A stretch of 57,708 bases of DNA from Kurthia gibsonii. Lineage in GTDB: Bacteria > Bacillota > Bacilli > Bacillales_A > Planococcaceae. How positions within the stretch are numbered: position 1 is the stretch's first letter; each line of letters opens with the position of its first letter. Made by a program: the position numbers and the translations under genes. Location: positions 1 through 57,708 of the forward strand of contig NZ_BJOB01000015.1 of the NCBI RefSeq assembly GCF_006539985.1. Reading direction: 5' to 3'. This document shows positions 9,632-17,850 of this stretch, piece by piece. The notes under the pieces were generated by a model. That model had not been told where the DNA came from. It made no database searches and worked only from the letters and a program-made list of their open reading frames with translations.

Positions 9632-10558
9632 ATGAGCAAAATTTTAGTTTTCGGGCATAAAAATCCAGATACAGATACGATTACATCTGCATTAGTTTAT
9701 GCTTACTTAAAACAACAACTAGGTGTAGACGCAGAAGCAGTACGTTTAGGCGAAGTAAACAATGAAACAGCATTCGCTTTAGAAAAATTCGGTTTTGATG
9801 CACCACGCCTTGTTGAAAAAGTTGCACCTGAAGCAGCAGAAGTGATCTTAGTAGACCACAATGAATTCCAACAATCTGCTGAAGATATTCAAGATGTAAC
9901 AATTAGCGAAGTAATCGATCATCACCGTATTGCAAACTTTGAAACAGCGAACCCACTTTACTATCGTGCAGAGCCAGTTGGTTGTACAGCAACGATTTTA
10001 AACAAAATGTTCAAAGAGAACGACGTAGAAGTTCCTGCAAACTATGCTGGTTTAATGTTATCTGCAATCGTATCAGATACATTATTATTAAAATCACCAA
10101 CTTGCACACCACAAGATGTAAAAGCAGCAACAGAATTAGCTGCTAAAGCAGGTGTAAGCTTAGAAGAATATGGTCTAGCAATGTTAAAAGCAGGTGCAGA
10201 CTTATCAGATAAATCACTAGAAGATTTATTATCACTTGATGCAAAAGAATTCGAAATGGGTTCAAACAAAGTCATCATTGCACAAGTAAATGCTGTAGAC
10301 GTGAATGATGTATTAAGTCGCCAAGCAGAACTTGAATTATTATTAAATAAAGAAGTTGCAGAAAAAGGATTAGATTTATTCTTCTTCGTTGTAACAGATA
10401 TTTTAAACAATGATTCAGTTGCAGTACCAGCAGGTCAATTAGCAACACGTTCAGCTGAAGCATTCGGTACAATTTTAGCGAATAATCAAATTGAGCTAAA
10501 AGGTGTAGTATCACGTAAAAAACAAATTGTCCCAACATTAACAGAAGCATTCCAATAA
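9632..10558 (+). CDS. ppaC: Manganese-dependent inorganic pyrophosphatase
   Basis: Family II pyrophosphatase of 308 residues that hydrolyses pyrophosphate to phosphate and pulls biosynthetic reactions forward. DHH-family metal motifs are FGHKNPDTD (residues 7-15), VDHNE near 75 and DHHR near 97; the C-terminal DHHA2 domain ends with the SRKKQIVP substrate loop near 296. The Shine-Dalgarno TAGGAGGAATTTAG precedes the ATG. Monocistronic. Upstream, 9374-9631 is AT-rich with no other gene. Confidence 0.96.
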   Translation: MSKILVFGHKNPDTDTITSALVYAYLKQQLGVDAEAVRLGEVNNETAFALEKFGFDAPRLVEKVAPEAAEVILVDHNEFQQSAEDIQDVTISEVIDHHRIANFETANPLYYRAEPVGCTATILNKMFKENDVEVPANYAGLMLSAIVSDTLLLKSPTCTPQDVKAATELAAKAGVSLEEYGLAMLKAGADLSDKSLEDLLSLDAKEFEMGSNKVIIAQVNAVDVNDVLSRQAELELLLNKEVAEKGLDLFFFVVTDILNNDSVAVPAGQLATRSAEAFGTILANNQIELKGVVSRKKQIVPTLTEAFQ

Positions 10559-10565
10559 GAAAAAG

Positions 10566-10601
10566 ATGCGCACTTACTTCGATTGTAAGTGCGTATTTTT
10601 T
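10566..10601 (+). terminator. Intrinsic terminator of ppaC
   Basis: Stem ATGCGCACTTAC (10566-10577) with GTAAGTGCGTAT (10585-10596), one wobble pair, followed by six T. Confidence 0.88.
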
Positions 10602-10686
10602 GATTCCAAAAATACCTATATGGGTATGAGCTGATAAATTGCTTTTTGATTCCTTTTCCCTATAGAATGGTGAAGAGGTGATTGGA

Positions 10687-11394
10687 ATGAAAATCGAAGT
10701 ATGGTCAGATTATGTATGCCCATTCTGTTACATTGGTAAAAGAGAGTTAGAGAAAGCAATTGAAAATACAGGCTTTAAAGGGAAAATTGATGTGGAGTTT
10801 AAAGCATATCAATTAGATCCAACATCGCCAGCAGAATCAGATGAATCGATGTACACAGCATTAGCGCGTAAATTCGGTTCTTCTGAAGAACAAGCAAAAG
10901 CACAAACGGAAGGTATTGCAGCACGTGCAAAAGAAGTCGGCTTACATTATGACTTTGATAAAATGACACCTGCCAATACATTTAAAGCACATCGTCTATC
11001 AAAATTTGCAGGCGAGCATGGTCTTGAAAAAGAGATGACAGAACGCTTATTAAAAGCTTACTTTGAAGAAGGTATGAAGATTGGTAATACAGATGTCTTA
11101 GTATCACTTGCAAAAGAAGTCGGGCTAGAGGAAGCAGCTGTACGTGATTTATTCGCAGATGATCAATTTGCAGCAGAAGTGCTTGCAGATATCCAACAAG
11201 CACGTGAGATTGGTGTACAAGGTGTTCCGTTCTTCGTACTAAATGAAAAATATGCTGTATCGGGAGCACAACCAACTTCTGTATTTGAACAAGCAATTAA
11301 ACAAGTTGCCGAAGAAGAAGGCTTACGCCCAGGGTTAAAAATGATGGGGTCAGGTCAGTCTGGTGTATGTAAAGACGGACAATGTGAACTATAA
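10687..11394 (+). CDS. DsbA family FrnE-like oxidoreductase
   Basis: Thioredoxin-fold protein of 235 residues with no signal peptide, so cytosolic. The active-site CPFC lies in VWSDYVCPFCYIGK (residues 6-19); the cis-proline motif is GVQGVPFFV near 176. Resembles FrnE and B. subtilis YwbO, linked to disulfide or oxidative stress. An extra cysteine pair closes the protein (GVCKDGQCEL), as in many FrnE relatives. ATG 10687 is chosen over GTG 10678 because GAGGTG lies six bases before it. Next downstream is the azoreductase, separated by a terminator, so it is a separate transcript in the same stress neighbourhood. Confidence 0.88.
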   Translation: MKIEVWSDYVCPFCYIGKRELEKAIENTGFKGKIDVEFKAYQLDPTSPAESDESMYTALARKFGSSEEQAKAQTEGIAARAKEVGLHYDFDKMTPANTFKAHRLSKFAGEHGLEKEMTERLLKAYFEEGMKIGNTDVLVSLAKEVGLEEAAVRDLFADDQFAAEVLADIQQAREIGVQGVPFFVLNEKYAVSGAQPTSVFEQAIKQVAEEEGLRPGLKMMGSGQSGVCKDGQCEL

Positions 11395-11404
11395 TGAAAA
11401 GTTG

Positions 11405-11438
11405 CCTACGATTTTCAGTCGAAAGTCGTAGGTTTTTT
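11405..11438 (+). terminator. Intrinsic terminator of the FrnE-like gene
   Basis: Stem CCTACGATTTTC (11405-11416) with GAAAGTCGTAGG (11421-11432), one wobble, followed by six T. Confidence 0.88.
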
Positions 11439-11440
11439 GA

Positions 11441-11491
11441 TTGACTTAAAAAGCGATTTTCTGTATGATTAATTTATCTCGAAATCGAGAC
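11441..11491 (+). promoter_or_regulatory. azoR promoter with MhqR-type operator
   Basis: The -35 TTGACT (11441-11446) and -10 TATGAT (11464-11469) are separated by 17 bases. The perfect palindrome TCTCGA-AA-TCGAGA (11477-11490) covers the expected transcription start. It matches the B. subtilis MhqR operator form (tATCTCgaATTCgAGATa) known from azoR2 and mhq genes. Position over +1 implies repression by a MarR-type MhqR homologue, which is not encoded in this window. Confidence 0.72.
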
Positions 11492-11528
11492 AATAATAAA
11501 ATTGATTATATAAATAGGAGAGATTATT

Positions 11529-12179
11529 TTGACAAACGTATTAGTAGTAAAAGCAAATAATCGTCCTTCAACAGAAGGCGTTTCAAGTAAAATGTATGAA
11601 GTATTCATGGAGTCTGTAAAAGGTTTAGATAACGTAAATGTAACAACTTACGATGTATATGAAGAAGATACTCCATACTTCGGTCAAGACGTATTCAACG
11701 CTTACGGTAAATTAGCGCAAGGCGAAGAATTAAACGAAGTAGAAGCTGCTGTAATGGCCGCTCAAACAAAAGCACGTGAAGCAGTAACAAACGCAGATGT
11801 AGTTGTATTTGCTTTCCCACTTTGGAACTTAACAATCCCAGCTAAATTACAAACATTCATTGATTACGTATATGCTGCTGGATTCTCATTCAAATATGAC
11901 GAGAACGGTAACTTAGTATCATTATTAACAGATAAAAAAGCAATCATCTTAAATGCTCGTGGCGGTATTTACTCAACTCCAGAAACAGCTGGTATGGAAA
12001 TGGCAGTAAACTACATCAAAGCAGTAGTTGGCGGCGTATTCGGTATGGAAATCATTGATGAAGTAATCATCGAAGGTCATAATGCAATGCCTGCAAAAGC
12101 TGAAGAAATCAAAGCAGCTGGTTTCGAAGCAGTGAAAGCAGCAGCACAAAAATTAGCGAACGTAACAGTGAATGCTTAA
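11529..12179 (+). CDS. azoR: FMN-dependent NADH azoreductase
   Basis: Flavodoxin-like quinone/azo reductase of 216 residues. Two-electron reduction of quinones avoids redox cycling; this is the accepted role of B. subtilis AzoR1/AzoR2. Motifs include the N-terminal phosphate-binding NRPSTEGVSSKMYEVF, FPLWNLTIPAKLQTFIDYV near residue 97 and NARGGIY near 141. Translation begins at a TTG with TAGGAGAG upstream. It has its own promoter with an MhqR-type operator and its own terminator, so it is monocistronic and probably induced by quinones. Confidence 0.93.
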   Translation: MTNVLVVKANNRPSTEGVSSKMYEVFMESVKGLDNVNVTTYDVYEEDTPYFGQDVFNAYGKLAQGEELNEVEAAVMAAQTKAREAVTNADVVVFAFPLWNLTIPAKLQTFIDYVYAAGFSFKYDENGNLVSLLTDKKAIILNARGGIYSTPETAGMEMAVNYIKAVVGGVFGMEIIDEVIIEGHNAMPAKAEEIKAAGFEAVKAAAQKLANVTVNA

Positions 12180-12190
12180 TTCATATAATC

Positions 12191-12222
12191 AGAGTCGTAC
12201 ATTCATGTACGGCTCTTTTTTA
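12191..12222 (+). terminator. Intrinsic terminator of azoR
   Basis: Stem GAGTCGTAC (12192-12200) with GTACGGCTC (12207-12215), one wobble, then a T run. Confidence 0.85.
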
Positions 12223-12236
12223 TTATAAAATAATCA

Positions 12237-12271
12237 ACAAAAAAGACACCGCGTCAATAGACACGATGTCT
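12237..12271 (-). terminator. Intrinsic terminator of the YceI gene
   Basis: On the minus strand AGACATCGTGT pairs with the complement of 12244-12254 (two wobbles), followed by a T run (A run at 12237-12244 on plus). Confidence 0.7.
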
Positions 12272-12317
12272 GTTAATATATAACCCTCTGAAAAAGGTAT
12301 GGTTACCTGTTTTAATA

Positions 12318-12851
12318 CTAGTCTAATGGATTTGCTTCGATTTCAACATGGATTTTAATTTCTTCACCAACAAGTACGCCACCTGTTTCTAAAGTTGAGT
12401 TCCATGTTAAACCAAAGTCTTTACGGTTAATTTTTGTGTTTGCTTCGAATGCTACAACTTCTGCACCCCATGGGTTACGTCCGCGTCCAGTATATTCTAC
12501 TTTGAATGTAACAGGTTTAGTTACGTCACGAATTGTGAAATCACCTGTTAAATCATACTCTGCATCACCTGTTTTCTTGATATCTGTCGCAACAAATGTC
12601 ATTTGTGGATATTTTTCAGCATCTAAGAAATCTTCAGAACGTAAGTGCATATCACGATCTTCGTTACGTGAATTAATACTTGCCACGTCAATTATAAATT
12701 TAATTTCAGCATCTGTTAAATCTTCAGGGTCTAATTTTAAGTCTGCAGTAAATGTATCGAATGAACCACGTACTTTTGCAATCATCATATGTTTGACTTC
12801 GAATCCTAAATTTGAGTGTGCACTGTCTACTTTAAATACTTGTTTTGTCAT
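12318..12851 (-). CDS. YceI family lipid-binding-like protein
   Basis: The 177-residue protein is a full YceI domain, a lipocalin-like barrel that binds isoprenoid or amphiphilic ligands. Signatures are VDSAHSNLGFEVKHMMIAKVRGSF (residues 8-31, written here as a motif region), DRDMHLRSEDFLDAEKYP near 62 and the C-terminal DFGLTWNSTLETGG. There is no signal peptide, so it is cytosolic, as in other Firmicutes. TAGGAGGATTTATA precedes the ATG. The promoter holds an MhqR-type operator, which ties it to azoR and mhqO; its role in the quinone response is unknown. Confidence 0.9.
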   Translation of the reverse strand: MTKQVFKVDSAHSNLGFEVKHMMIAKVRGSFDTFTADLKLDPEDLTDAEIKFIIDVASINSRNEDRDMHLRSEDFLDAEKYPQMTFVATDIKKTGDAEYDLTGDFTIRDVTKPVTFKVEYTGRGRNPWGAEVVAFEANTKINRKDFGLTWNSTLETGGVLVGEEIKIHVEIEANPLD

Positions 12852-12893
12852 TATAAATCCTCCTAGAATTGTTTATTATTTGGTATTGAATAC

Positions 12894-12941
12894 ATCATAA
12901 CGCATTTTTATCTCGGATTCAAGAGTTTTTAATTCGAGATA
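12894..12941 (-). promoter_or_regulatory. YceI promoter with MhqR-type operator
   Basis: On the minus strand the -35 TTGAAT (12917-12922) and -10 TATGAT (12894-12899) have 17-base spacing. The imperfect palindrome CTCTTGAATCCGAGATA lies over the -35, and a second half-site ATCTCGAATT lies just upstream (12932-12941). Both match the MhqR-type half-site ATCTCGAATT found at azoR and mhqO. Confidence 0.62.
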
Positions 12942-13118
12942 AAAAATTCAAGGAAATGGAAGATATTTTGCGATGTTTCTTCACAAATCTTCTACACTCA
13001 CTTTTTCCCTTTATTCTTATACTAAAACCTAAAGATTTGTTCATTTTCGCACAGATAATTATTACAATTAGTCACACACACAAGAAATCTGTACAATAGA
13101 AAGTACGAGGTGAAGAAG

Positions 13119-13424
13119 ATGACACAAAAAGAATTATGTCCTCGATTATCCAAAGCGATGGATTTGATTGGAAAGCGTTGGGTCGGTTTAATTTTGTATG
13201 ATTTATTAGATGGTCCAAGACGTTTTAATCAAATACAGTCGAGCTTACCAATTAGTGGGCGTTTACTATCTGAGCGTTTAAAGGAATTAGAAAAAGAGGG
13301 GATTGTAGAACGTCATGTATATACAGAAGTCCCAATTCGTGTAGAGTATCGATTAACAGATAAGGGAATGAGTTTGGAAAGTACAATTCGTTCAATTGAA
13401 AAATGGTCGAAAGAGTGGCTTTAA
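13119..13424 (+). CDS. HxlR family regulator, YodB/CatR-like
   Basis: Winged-helix regulator of 101 residues. Its N-terminus, with Cys7 followed by PRLSKAMDLIGKRW, and the segment GPRRFNQIQ closely follow B. subtilis YodB and CatR, redox repressors that sense quinones and diamide through the conserved Cys6. Only this one cysteine is present; the C-terminal cysteines YodB uses for intersubunit disulfides are absent. ATG 13119 has GAGGTG six bases upstream, favoured over GTG 13110. Its location between azoR/YceI and mhqO fits electrophile sensing; the target is unproven. Confidence 0.83.
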   Translation: MTQKELCPRLSKAMDLIGKRWVGLILYDLLDGPRRFNQIQSSLPISGRLLSERLKELEKEGIVERHVYTEVPIRVEYRLTDKGMSLESTIRSIEKWSKEWL

Positions 13425-13504
13425 TGAATAAATACAGGTAGAATGTCTAATGTATATTCACGTTTTAAATGAACTTATTCGAGAAAGGAATGTATGTTTC
13501 AACT

Positions 13505-14428
13505 ATGAAATTACAATGGGCAAAAGAATTAGAAGCGATTGTTGACCCTCAGCATATCAAAATCGATGAACCCTTAAATAAATATACAATGACAAAATTA
13601 GGAGGACCTGCTGATGTATTTGTCATGGCGACTACAGAAGAGCAAGCAGGTGCGGTTGTAAAATATGCACGCAAAAATAATATTCCGATTTTCCTATTAG
13701 GAAATGGATCGAACATGGTTATTCGTGATGGGGGAATGCGTGGAATCGTACTAAATCTTTCAAAACTTAACCAAATCCATATTGAAGGTACAACTGTCTA
13801 TGCACAAGCAGGTGCGCTTATTATTGATGTATCAAAAGCAGCAGCAGCAGAATCACTAACAGGTTTGGAATTCTCATGTGGTATTCCAGGGTCAGTTGGT
13901 GGTGCAATGGCAATGAATGCAGGCGCATACGGTGGCGAAATTAATGATGTCATTAAAAGTTGTAAAGTTTTAACACGTGAAGGCGATGTAGTTGTTCTGT
14001 CAAAAGAAGAATTAGAACTAGGCTATCGTAAAAGTGTGATTCAATCAAAAGGCTTCTATGCACTTTCTTCTGTTTTCGAATTGAAGAAGGGAAATAAAGA
14101 AGAAATTGATGCAACAATTGCAGATTTAACACATAAACGTACGTCAAAACAACCATTAGAATATCCTTCAGCAGGAAGTGTATTCAAACGTCCTCCAGGC
14201 ATGTTTGCTGGTAAGCTAATTCAAGATAGTGGCTTACAAGGAAAAGGTGTTGGCGGTGCAGAAGTTTCAACAAAACACGCAGGGTTCATCATTAATAAAG
14301 GCAATGCAACAGCGACAGACTATATTAAGACAATTGAAATGGTTCAACAAGTTGTAAAAGCAAAATTCGGTGTAGAGTTAGAAACAGAAGTGCGTATTGT
14401 CGGAGAAGATGTAGCACAACCAAAATAA
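13505..14428 (+). CDS. murB: UDP-N-acetylenolpyruvoylglucosamine reductase
   Basis: FAD enzyme reducing UDP-GlcNAc-enolpyruvate to UDP-MurNAc in peptidoglycan precursor synthesis. FAD-binding motifs are LGNGSNMVIRDGGMRG (residue 65 onward) and CGIPGSVGGAMAMNAGAYGGE near 122; the YRKSVIQ segment and C-terminal catalytic glutamate (ETEVRIVGE) fit type IIa MurB. About 307 residues. The start is uncertain: in-frame ATGs at 13469 and 13490 exist, and AAAGGA (13484-13489) abuts 13490 and lies 15 bases before 13505. I chose 13505 from family length. Confidence 0.93.
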   Translation: MKLQWAKELEAIVDPQHIKIDEPLNKYTMTKLGGPADVFVMATTEEQAGAVVKYARKNNIPIFLLGNGSNMVIRDGGMRGIVLNLSKLNQIHIEGTTVYAQAGALIIDVSKAAAAESLTGLEFSCGIPGSVGGAMAMNAGAYGGEINDVIKSCKVLTREGDVVVLSKEELELGYRKSVIQSKGFYALSSVFELKKGNKEEIDATIADLTHKRTSKQPLEYPSAGSVFKRPPGMFAGKLIQDSGLQGKGVGGAEVSTKHAGFIINKGNATATDYIKTIEMVQQVVKAKFGVELETEVRIVGEDVAQPK

Positions 14429-14432
14429 TTTT

Positions 14433-14491
14433 AAAAGCTACTAGAAAGTTCGTAACCTCATAGGGAATCGAACTTTCATAGGAGCTTTTTT
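14433..14491 (+). terminator. Intrinsic terminator of murB
   Basis: Long hairpin: AAAAGCTAC and TAGAAAGTTCG on the left (14433-14452) pair with CGAACTTTC and AGCTTTT on the right (14469-14489), with a small internal bulge, then T run. Confidence 0.8.
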
Positions 14492-14516
14492 ACATAGGAA
14501 TAAGGAGGCGCACTAT

Positions 14517-15278
14517 ATGAAATTCGTATCGTGGAATGTAAATGGTATTCGAGCAGTTGTTAAGAAAGGATTTATGGAATACTTTCAAGCTGTTGAGGCA
14601 GATTTCTTTTGTATTCAAGAATCAAAATGCCAAGAAGGTCAAATTGAATTAGATTTACCAGGCTATTATCAGTACTGGAACTATGCTGAACGAAAAGGCT
14701 ATTCTGGTACAGCTATCTTCACTAAACATGAGCCACTTTCTGTACATTATGGTGTGGGGGAGCAAACAAGTGAAGAAGAAGGTAGGATTATTACGCTTGA
14801 ATATGAAAAATTTTATCTGGTGAATGTATATACACCCAATACTAAACGCGACTTATCTCGTCTTTCTGGGCGTATGGAGTGGGAAGTGGAATTAAAAAAT
14901 TATTTGCAACAATTAGATGCGAAAAAGCCTGTCATTTACTGTGGAGATTTGAACGTGGCACATGAAGCCATTGATTTAAAAAATCCAAAAACAAATGTAG
15001 GTAATGCTGGATTTACGATGGAAGAACGACAAGCAATGACTGCTTTACTCGAAGCGGGTTTTACAGATACATTCCGTTACCTTTATCCTGAAGAAGAAGG
15101 TAAATATAGTTGGTGGTCTTATATGAATAAAGCGCGTGATCGCAATATCGGTTGGCGTATTGATTACTTTATTATATCGAACCGAATTGCTCATACGATT
15201 CAAAAAGCTGAAATTCATGATGACATTTTAGGGAGTGATCATTGCCCAGTATTACTTCAGTTAAAGGAAAGCGAATGA
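14517..15278 (+). CDS. exoA: Exodeoxyribonuclease III
   Basis: AP endonuclease and 3'-exonuclease of base-excision repair, 253 residues. Xth motifs: MKFVSWNVNGIRA at the start, QESKCQ (metal-binding glutamate, near 40), YCGDLNVAHEAID near 141 and the catalytic histidine in GSDHCPV near 240. AAGGAGGCGCACTAT precedes the ATG. Its stop overlaps the ATG of the first crcB gene (ATGA), so exoA and both crcB genes form one transcript. Confidence 0.95.
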   Translation: MKFVSWNVNGIRAVVKKGFMEYFQAVEADFFCIQESKCQEGQIELDLPGYYQYWNYAERKGYSGTAIFTKHEPLSVHYGVGEQTSEEEGRIITLEYEKFYLVNVYTPNTKRDLSRLSGRMEWEVELKNYLQQLDAKKPVIYCGDLNVAHEAIDLKNPKTNVGNAGFTMEERQAMTALLEAGFTDTFRYLYPEEEGKYSWWSYMNKARDRNIGWRIDYFIISNRIAHTIQKAEIHDDILGSDHCPVLLQLKESE

Positions 15279-15634
15279 ACTTCTTAGCGGTATTTTTAGG
15301 AGGAGCTGTTGGAGCAACCCTTCGCTACTTTGTTATTCTATGGTCACCTGCTGAGGCAGTATTGTGGATTGTGAATATTATAGGCAGCTTTTCGATGGGG
15401 GCTTTACAAGCATACTATTTACAAAAGTCCGCACCCGTTTGGAAAGTATTTTGGACAACGGGCATACTAGGGTCATTTACTACTTTTTCATCTTTTTCAG
15501 CGGAATGGTTTACCCATTTTGAAGTAAATCCTTTTTACGCAAGTATCTATGCAGTTGGAATAACAATTAGTTGCTTTCTAGCTGCATACATAGGCTTTTT
15601 ACTCTTGCGTAAGAGGGGAGAACGGATAGTATGA
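15275..15634 (+). CDS. crcB1: Fluoride channel subunit CrcB/Fluc, first copy
   Basis: Small four-helix membrane protein of 119 residues exporting fluoride. Family motifs are GGAVGATLRY near residues 8-17, NIIGSFSMG near 38 and GSFTTFSSFSAE near 71. Start ATG 15275 overlaps the exoA stop; an upstream in-frame ATG at 15242 lies inside exoA and lacks a Shine-Dalgarno. Fluc works as an antiparallel dimer; Firmicutes often have two genes, as here, that may form a heterodimer. No fluoride riboswitch was recognised ahead of exoA. Confidence 0.9.
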   Translation: MNFLAVFLGGAVGATLRYFVILWSPAEAVLWIVNIIGSFSMGALQAYYLQKSAPVWKVFWTTGILGSFTTFSSFSAEWFTHFEVNPFYASIYAVGITISCFLAAYIGFLLLRKRGERIV

Positions 15635-15987
15635 TTTTATGGATTGCACTAGGTGGAGGGATTGGAGCAATTCTTCGTTACGTAACAGTCCTTGCTTTCG
15701 AAAAATATCAAAGCCCTTTTTATATAGCTACATTTATTGTAAATGTTATTGGTAGTTTGATTATGGGATTCATGATTTTGTATAACATACAAAGTCAAAT
15801 TGTCTTCGCGTTTATTACGTTAGGTATATTAGGTGGTTATACGACATTCTCTACTTTTGCCTTTGATTTTGTTCGTTTAGCACAACAGAAAAAATATATA
15901 ACTGCGATAGTTTATACGGGAAGTACACTTATTGTAAGCTTTATCTCCTTTTTAATAGGGCTGTACTTAGGTGGAAGAATTGTATAA
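15631..15987 (+). CDS. crcB2: Fluoride channel subunit CrcB/Fluc, second copy
   Basis: Second Fluc subunit of 118 residues with GGGIGAILRY (8-17), NVIGSLIMG and GGYTTFSTFAFD. Its ATG overlaps the crcB1 stop (ATGA), so the subunits are translationally coupled, consistent with an obligate pair. The two differ enough in sequence to be old paralogues, not a recent duplication. Confidence 0.9.
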   Translation: MILWIALGGGIGAILRYVTVLAFEKYQSPFYIATFIVNVIGSLIMGFMILYNIQSQIVFAFITLGILGGYTTFSTFAFDFVRLAQQKKYITAIVYTGSTLIVSFISFLIGLYLGGRIV

Positions 15988-15989
15988 AT

Positions 15990-16032
15990 AAAAGCTCTAT
16001 TACATGACCTCGACATGTAGTAGAGCTTTTTA
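15990..16032 (+). terminator. Intrinsic terminator of exoA-crcB1-crcB2
   Basis: Seventeen-base stem AAAAGCTCTATTACATG (15990-16006) with CATGTAGTAGAGCTTTT (16014-16030), one wobble, then T. Confidence 0.88.
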
Positions 16033-16159
16033 AATGTATATGAAAAATTGAATAATATGCTAGATTTTAATATACTCAATACATTCGAAGAAATGACTTT
16101 ATTCGAACCTGTATAAGATAAAAATGATTCATATAAAATAGAAAAAAGAGGGAAATACA

Positions 16160-17278
16160 ATGGAATTAAAGGAATGGACGATTGAAGAACAAGAACCATT
16201 GATTCAATTTTTAACAACGAATGTATGGCCTTATCACGTGAATTCTCACCCAGGGAGAGAAATAATTGAAAAGGTGATTGAAGAAGGCGGCTATGAGTCA
16301 GACGATGTGAAGACGTTTTGGGTAGAGAATACAGAGGGTGAAAAAGTAGGTATTGTTCAACTCTATGATCTACAAGATGAAATTCCAATTTTCGACTTAC
16401 GAATCGCAGAAAAGTATCGTGAAAAAGGTTATGGTCTACAAGCACTTCGATTAGTTTCAGAATATGTTTTCAAATTACCTGGTAAAATTCGTTTAGAAGG
16501 TCATACACGTCAAGATAATGTTGCAATGCGTAAAACATTTGAACGTGTAGGCTTTGTGAAGGAAGCGCATTTTAGAAAGGCATGGTACGTACCAAAAGAA
16601 GGTGAATACTACGATGCAATCACATATGGTATTACACGCGAAGATTTTTTATCGGGTGTAAAAACGCCAGTTTGCTGGGATGACGTAACAGAGGAACGTC
16701 CAAAGCCTCAAATTAATTGGGACTTTGAATCGAGCTTTGAGTCAGAGCGCTTAATTATCCGCATGCCAGAATTAGATGATACAGATGCTGTATTTGAAGC
16801 ACAAAAGCGTTCTGCTCGCTCTTTAAAAGCCTACATGCCATGGGCTCAAAAAGAAGCTATACGCGAAGAAGTACGTGCAACATTACGTGAAGCAAATGCG
16901 AATTTCTTAGCACGAAAAGACTTACGCCTCCACGTATTTTTAAAAGAAACAGGCGAGTTTGTTGGAAGTTCAGGTCTACATCGAATTGATTGGGAAATTC
17001 CGAAATTTGAGATTGGTTATTGGATTGATGACCGTTTTGAAGGGAATGGATATATGACGGAAGCAGTCAAACGTATTACAGAGTTTGCTTTCGAAGAATT
17101 AAGCGCAAAAAGAATTGAAATTCGCTGTGACCGAGATAATGTTCGTAGTCGTGCTGTTGCAGAAAGAACGGGATACGAACTAGAAGGTATTTTACGAAAT
17201 GATTGTTTAGATGCAAGTGGTATTCACCTTCGTGATACCTGTGTTTACGCTAAAATTGATGAAAGTTCTTCTCATTGA
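16160..17278 (+). CDS. Tandem GNAT (double acetyltransferase domain) protein
   Basis: Two acetyltransferase domains in one 372-residue chain. The first (about 1-165) has the acetyl-CoA loop RIAEKYREKGYGLQALRLV near 88; the second (about 185-368) resembles RimJ/RimL and YdaF-type enzymes (ESERLIIRMPELDDTDAVFEA, then GYWIDDRFEGNGYMTEAVKRI near 285). Each domain alone is a normal GNAT length, so it is a fusion of two enzymes. Substrates are unknown. Monocistronic; GAGGGAAATACA precedes the ATG. Confidence 0.85.
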   Translation: MELKEWTIEEQEPLIQFLTTNVWPYHVNSHPGREIIEKVIEEGGYESDDVKTFWVENTEGEKVGIVQLYDLQDEIPIFDLRIAEKYREKGYGLQALRLVSEYVFKLPGKIRLEGHTRQDNVAMRKTFERVGFVKEAHFRKAWYVPKEGEYYDAITYGITREDFLSGVKTPVCWDDVTEERPKPQINWDFESSFESERLIIRMPELDDTDAVFEAQKRSARSLKAYMPWAQKEAIREEVRATLREANANFLARKDLRLHVFLKETGEFVGSSGLHRIDWEIPKFEIGYWIDDRFEGNGYMTEAVKRITEFAFEELSAKRIEIRCDRDNVRSRAVAERTGYELEGILRNDCLDASGIHLRDTCVYAKIDESSSH

Positions 17279-17392
17279 TTTCGAAAAAAGTTCTGATTAG
17301 TACAAATAATTGACCTTTCTCTTGAAGTAGTTACGTTTTATGTTTCCATGTAGTAAGATAGAAGGATAAGACATTGAAAGAGAGGGAACTAG

Positions 17393-17812
17393 ATGCCGAC
17401 ACCTAGTATGGAAGATCACATCGAACAGATTTATTTATTAATTAATCAGAAGGGCTATGCACGTGTATCGGATATCGCAGAAGCTCTATCAGTGCTTCCT
17501 TCTTCTGTTACAAAGATGGTTCAGAAGTTAGATAAGGATGGCTATTTAGTGTACGAGCGTTATCGTGGTTTAACTTTAACTTCAAAAGGTACGAAGCTAG
17601 GAAAGAGATTAGTCGATCGACATAGCTTATTAGAAAAGTTATTGCGTCTCATTGGTGTGAATGAGGAGCTGATTTATCATGATGTGGAAGGAATCGAGCA
17701 TCATTTAAGTTGGAATTCAATTGATCGAATAGCAGATCTGATTCAAGTGCTAGAAGAAAATCCCGAGTTTCTTCAAAAGCTTGAAGTTGTTAGGAATCAA
17801 CAAGAAGATTAA
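17393..17812 (+). CDS. mntR: Manganese transport regulator MntR
   Basis: DtxR-family, Mn(II)-activated repressor of manganese uptake genes and activator of efflux genes. The 139-residue protein follows B. subtilis MntR closely from the start ([25 protein letters not shown] region), including metal ligands in the PSMED and EGIEHHLSW segments (near residues 8, 11, 77, 99-103). The winged HTH is at about 20-65 ([13 protein letters not shown]). Thirty-eight bases separate it from cvfB. No MntR target transporter is in the window. Confidence 0.95.
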   Translation: MPTPSMEDHIEQIYLLINQKGYARVSDIAEALSVLPSSVTKMVQKLDKDGYLVYERYRGLTLTSKGTKLGKRLVDRHSLLEKLLRLIGVNEELIYHDVEGIEHHLSWNSIDRIADLIQVLEENPEFLQKLEVVRNQQED

Positions 17813-17850
17813 CAACAAAACCCGTTCTTTAGTGCGAAAGGAGTCATAAA

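Noticed and set aside
12436-12900. Plus-strand open frame of 154 codons opposite the YceI gene
   Set aside because: It is antisense to a clear YceI domain, lacks a ribosome binding site and has Ser/Thr-rich shadow composition.
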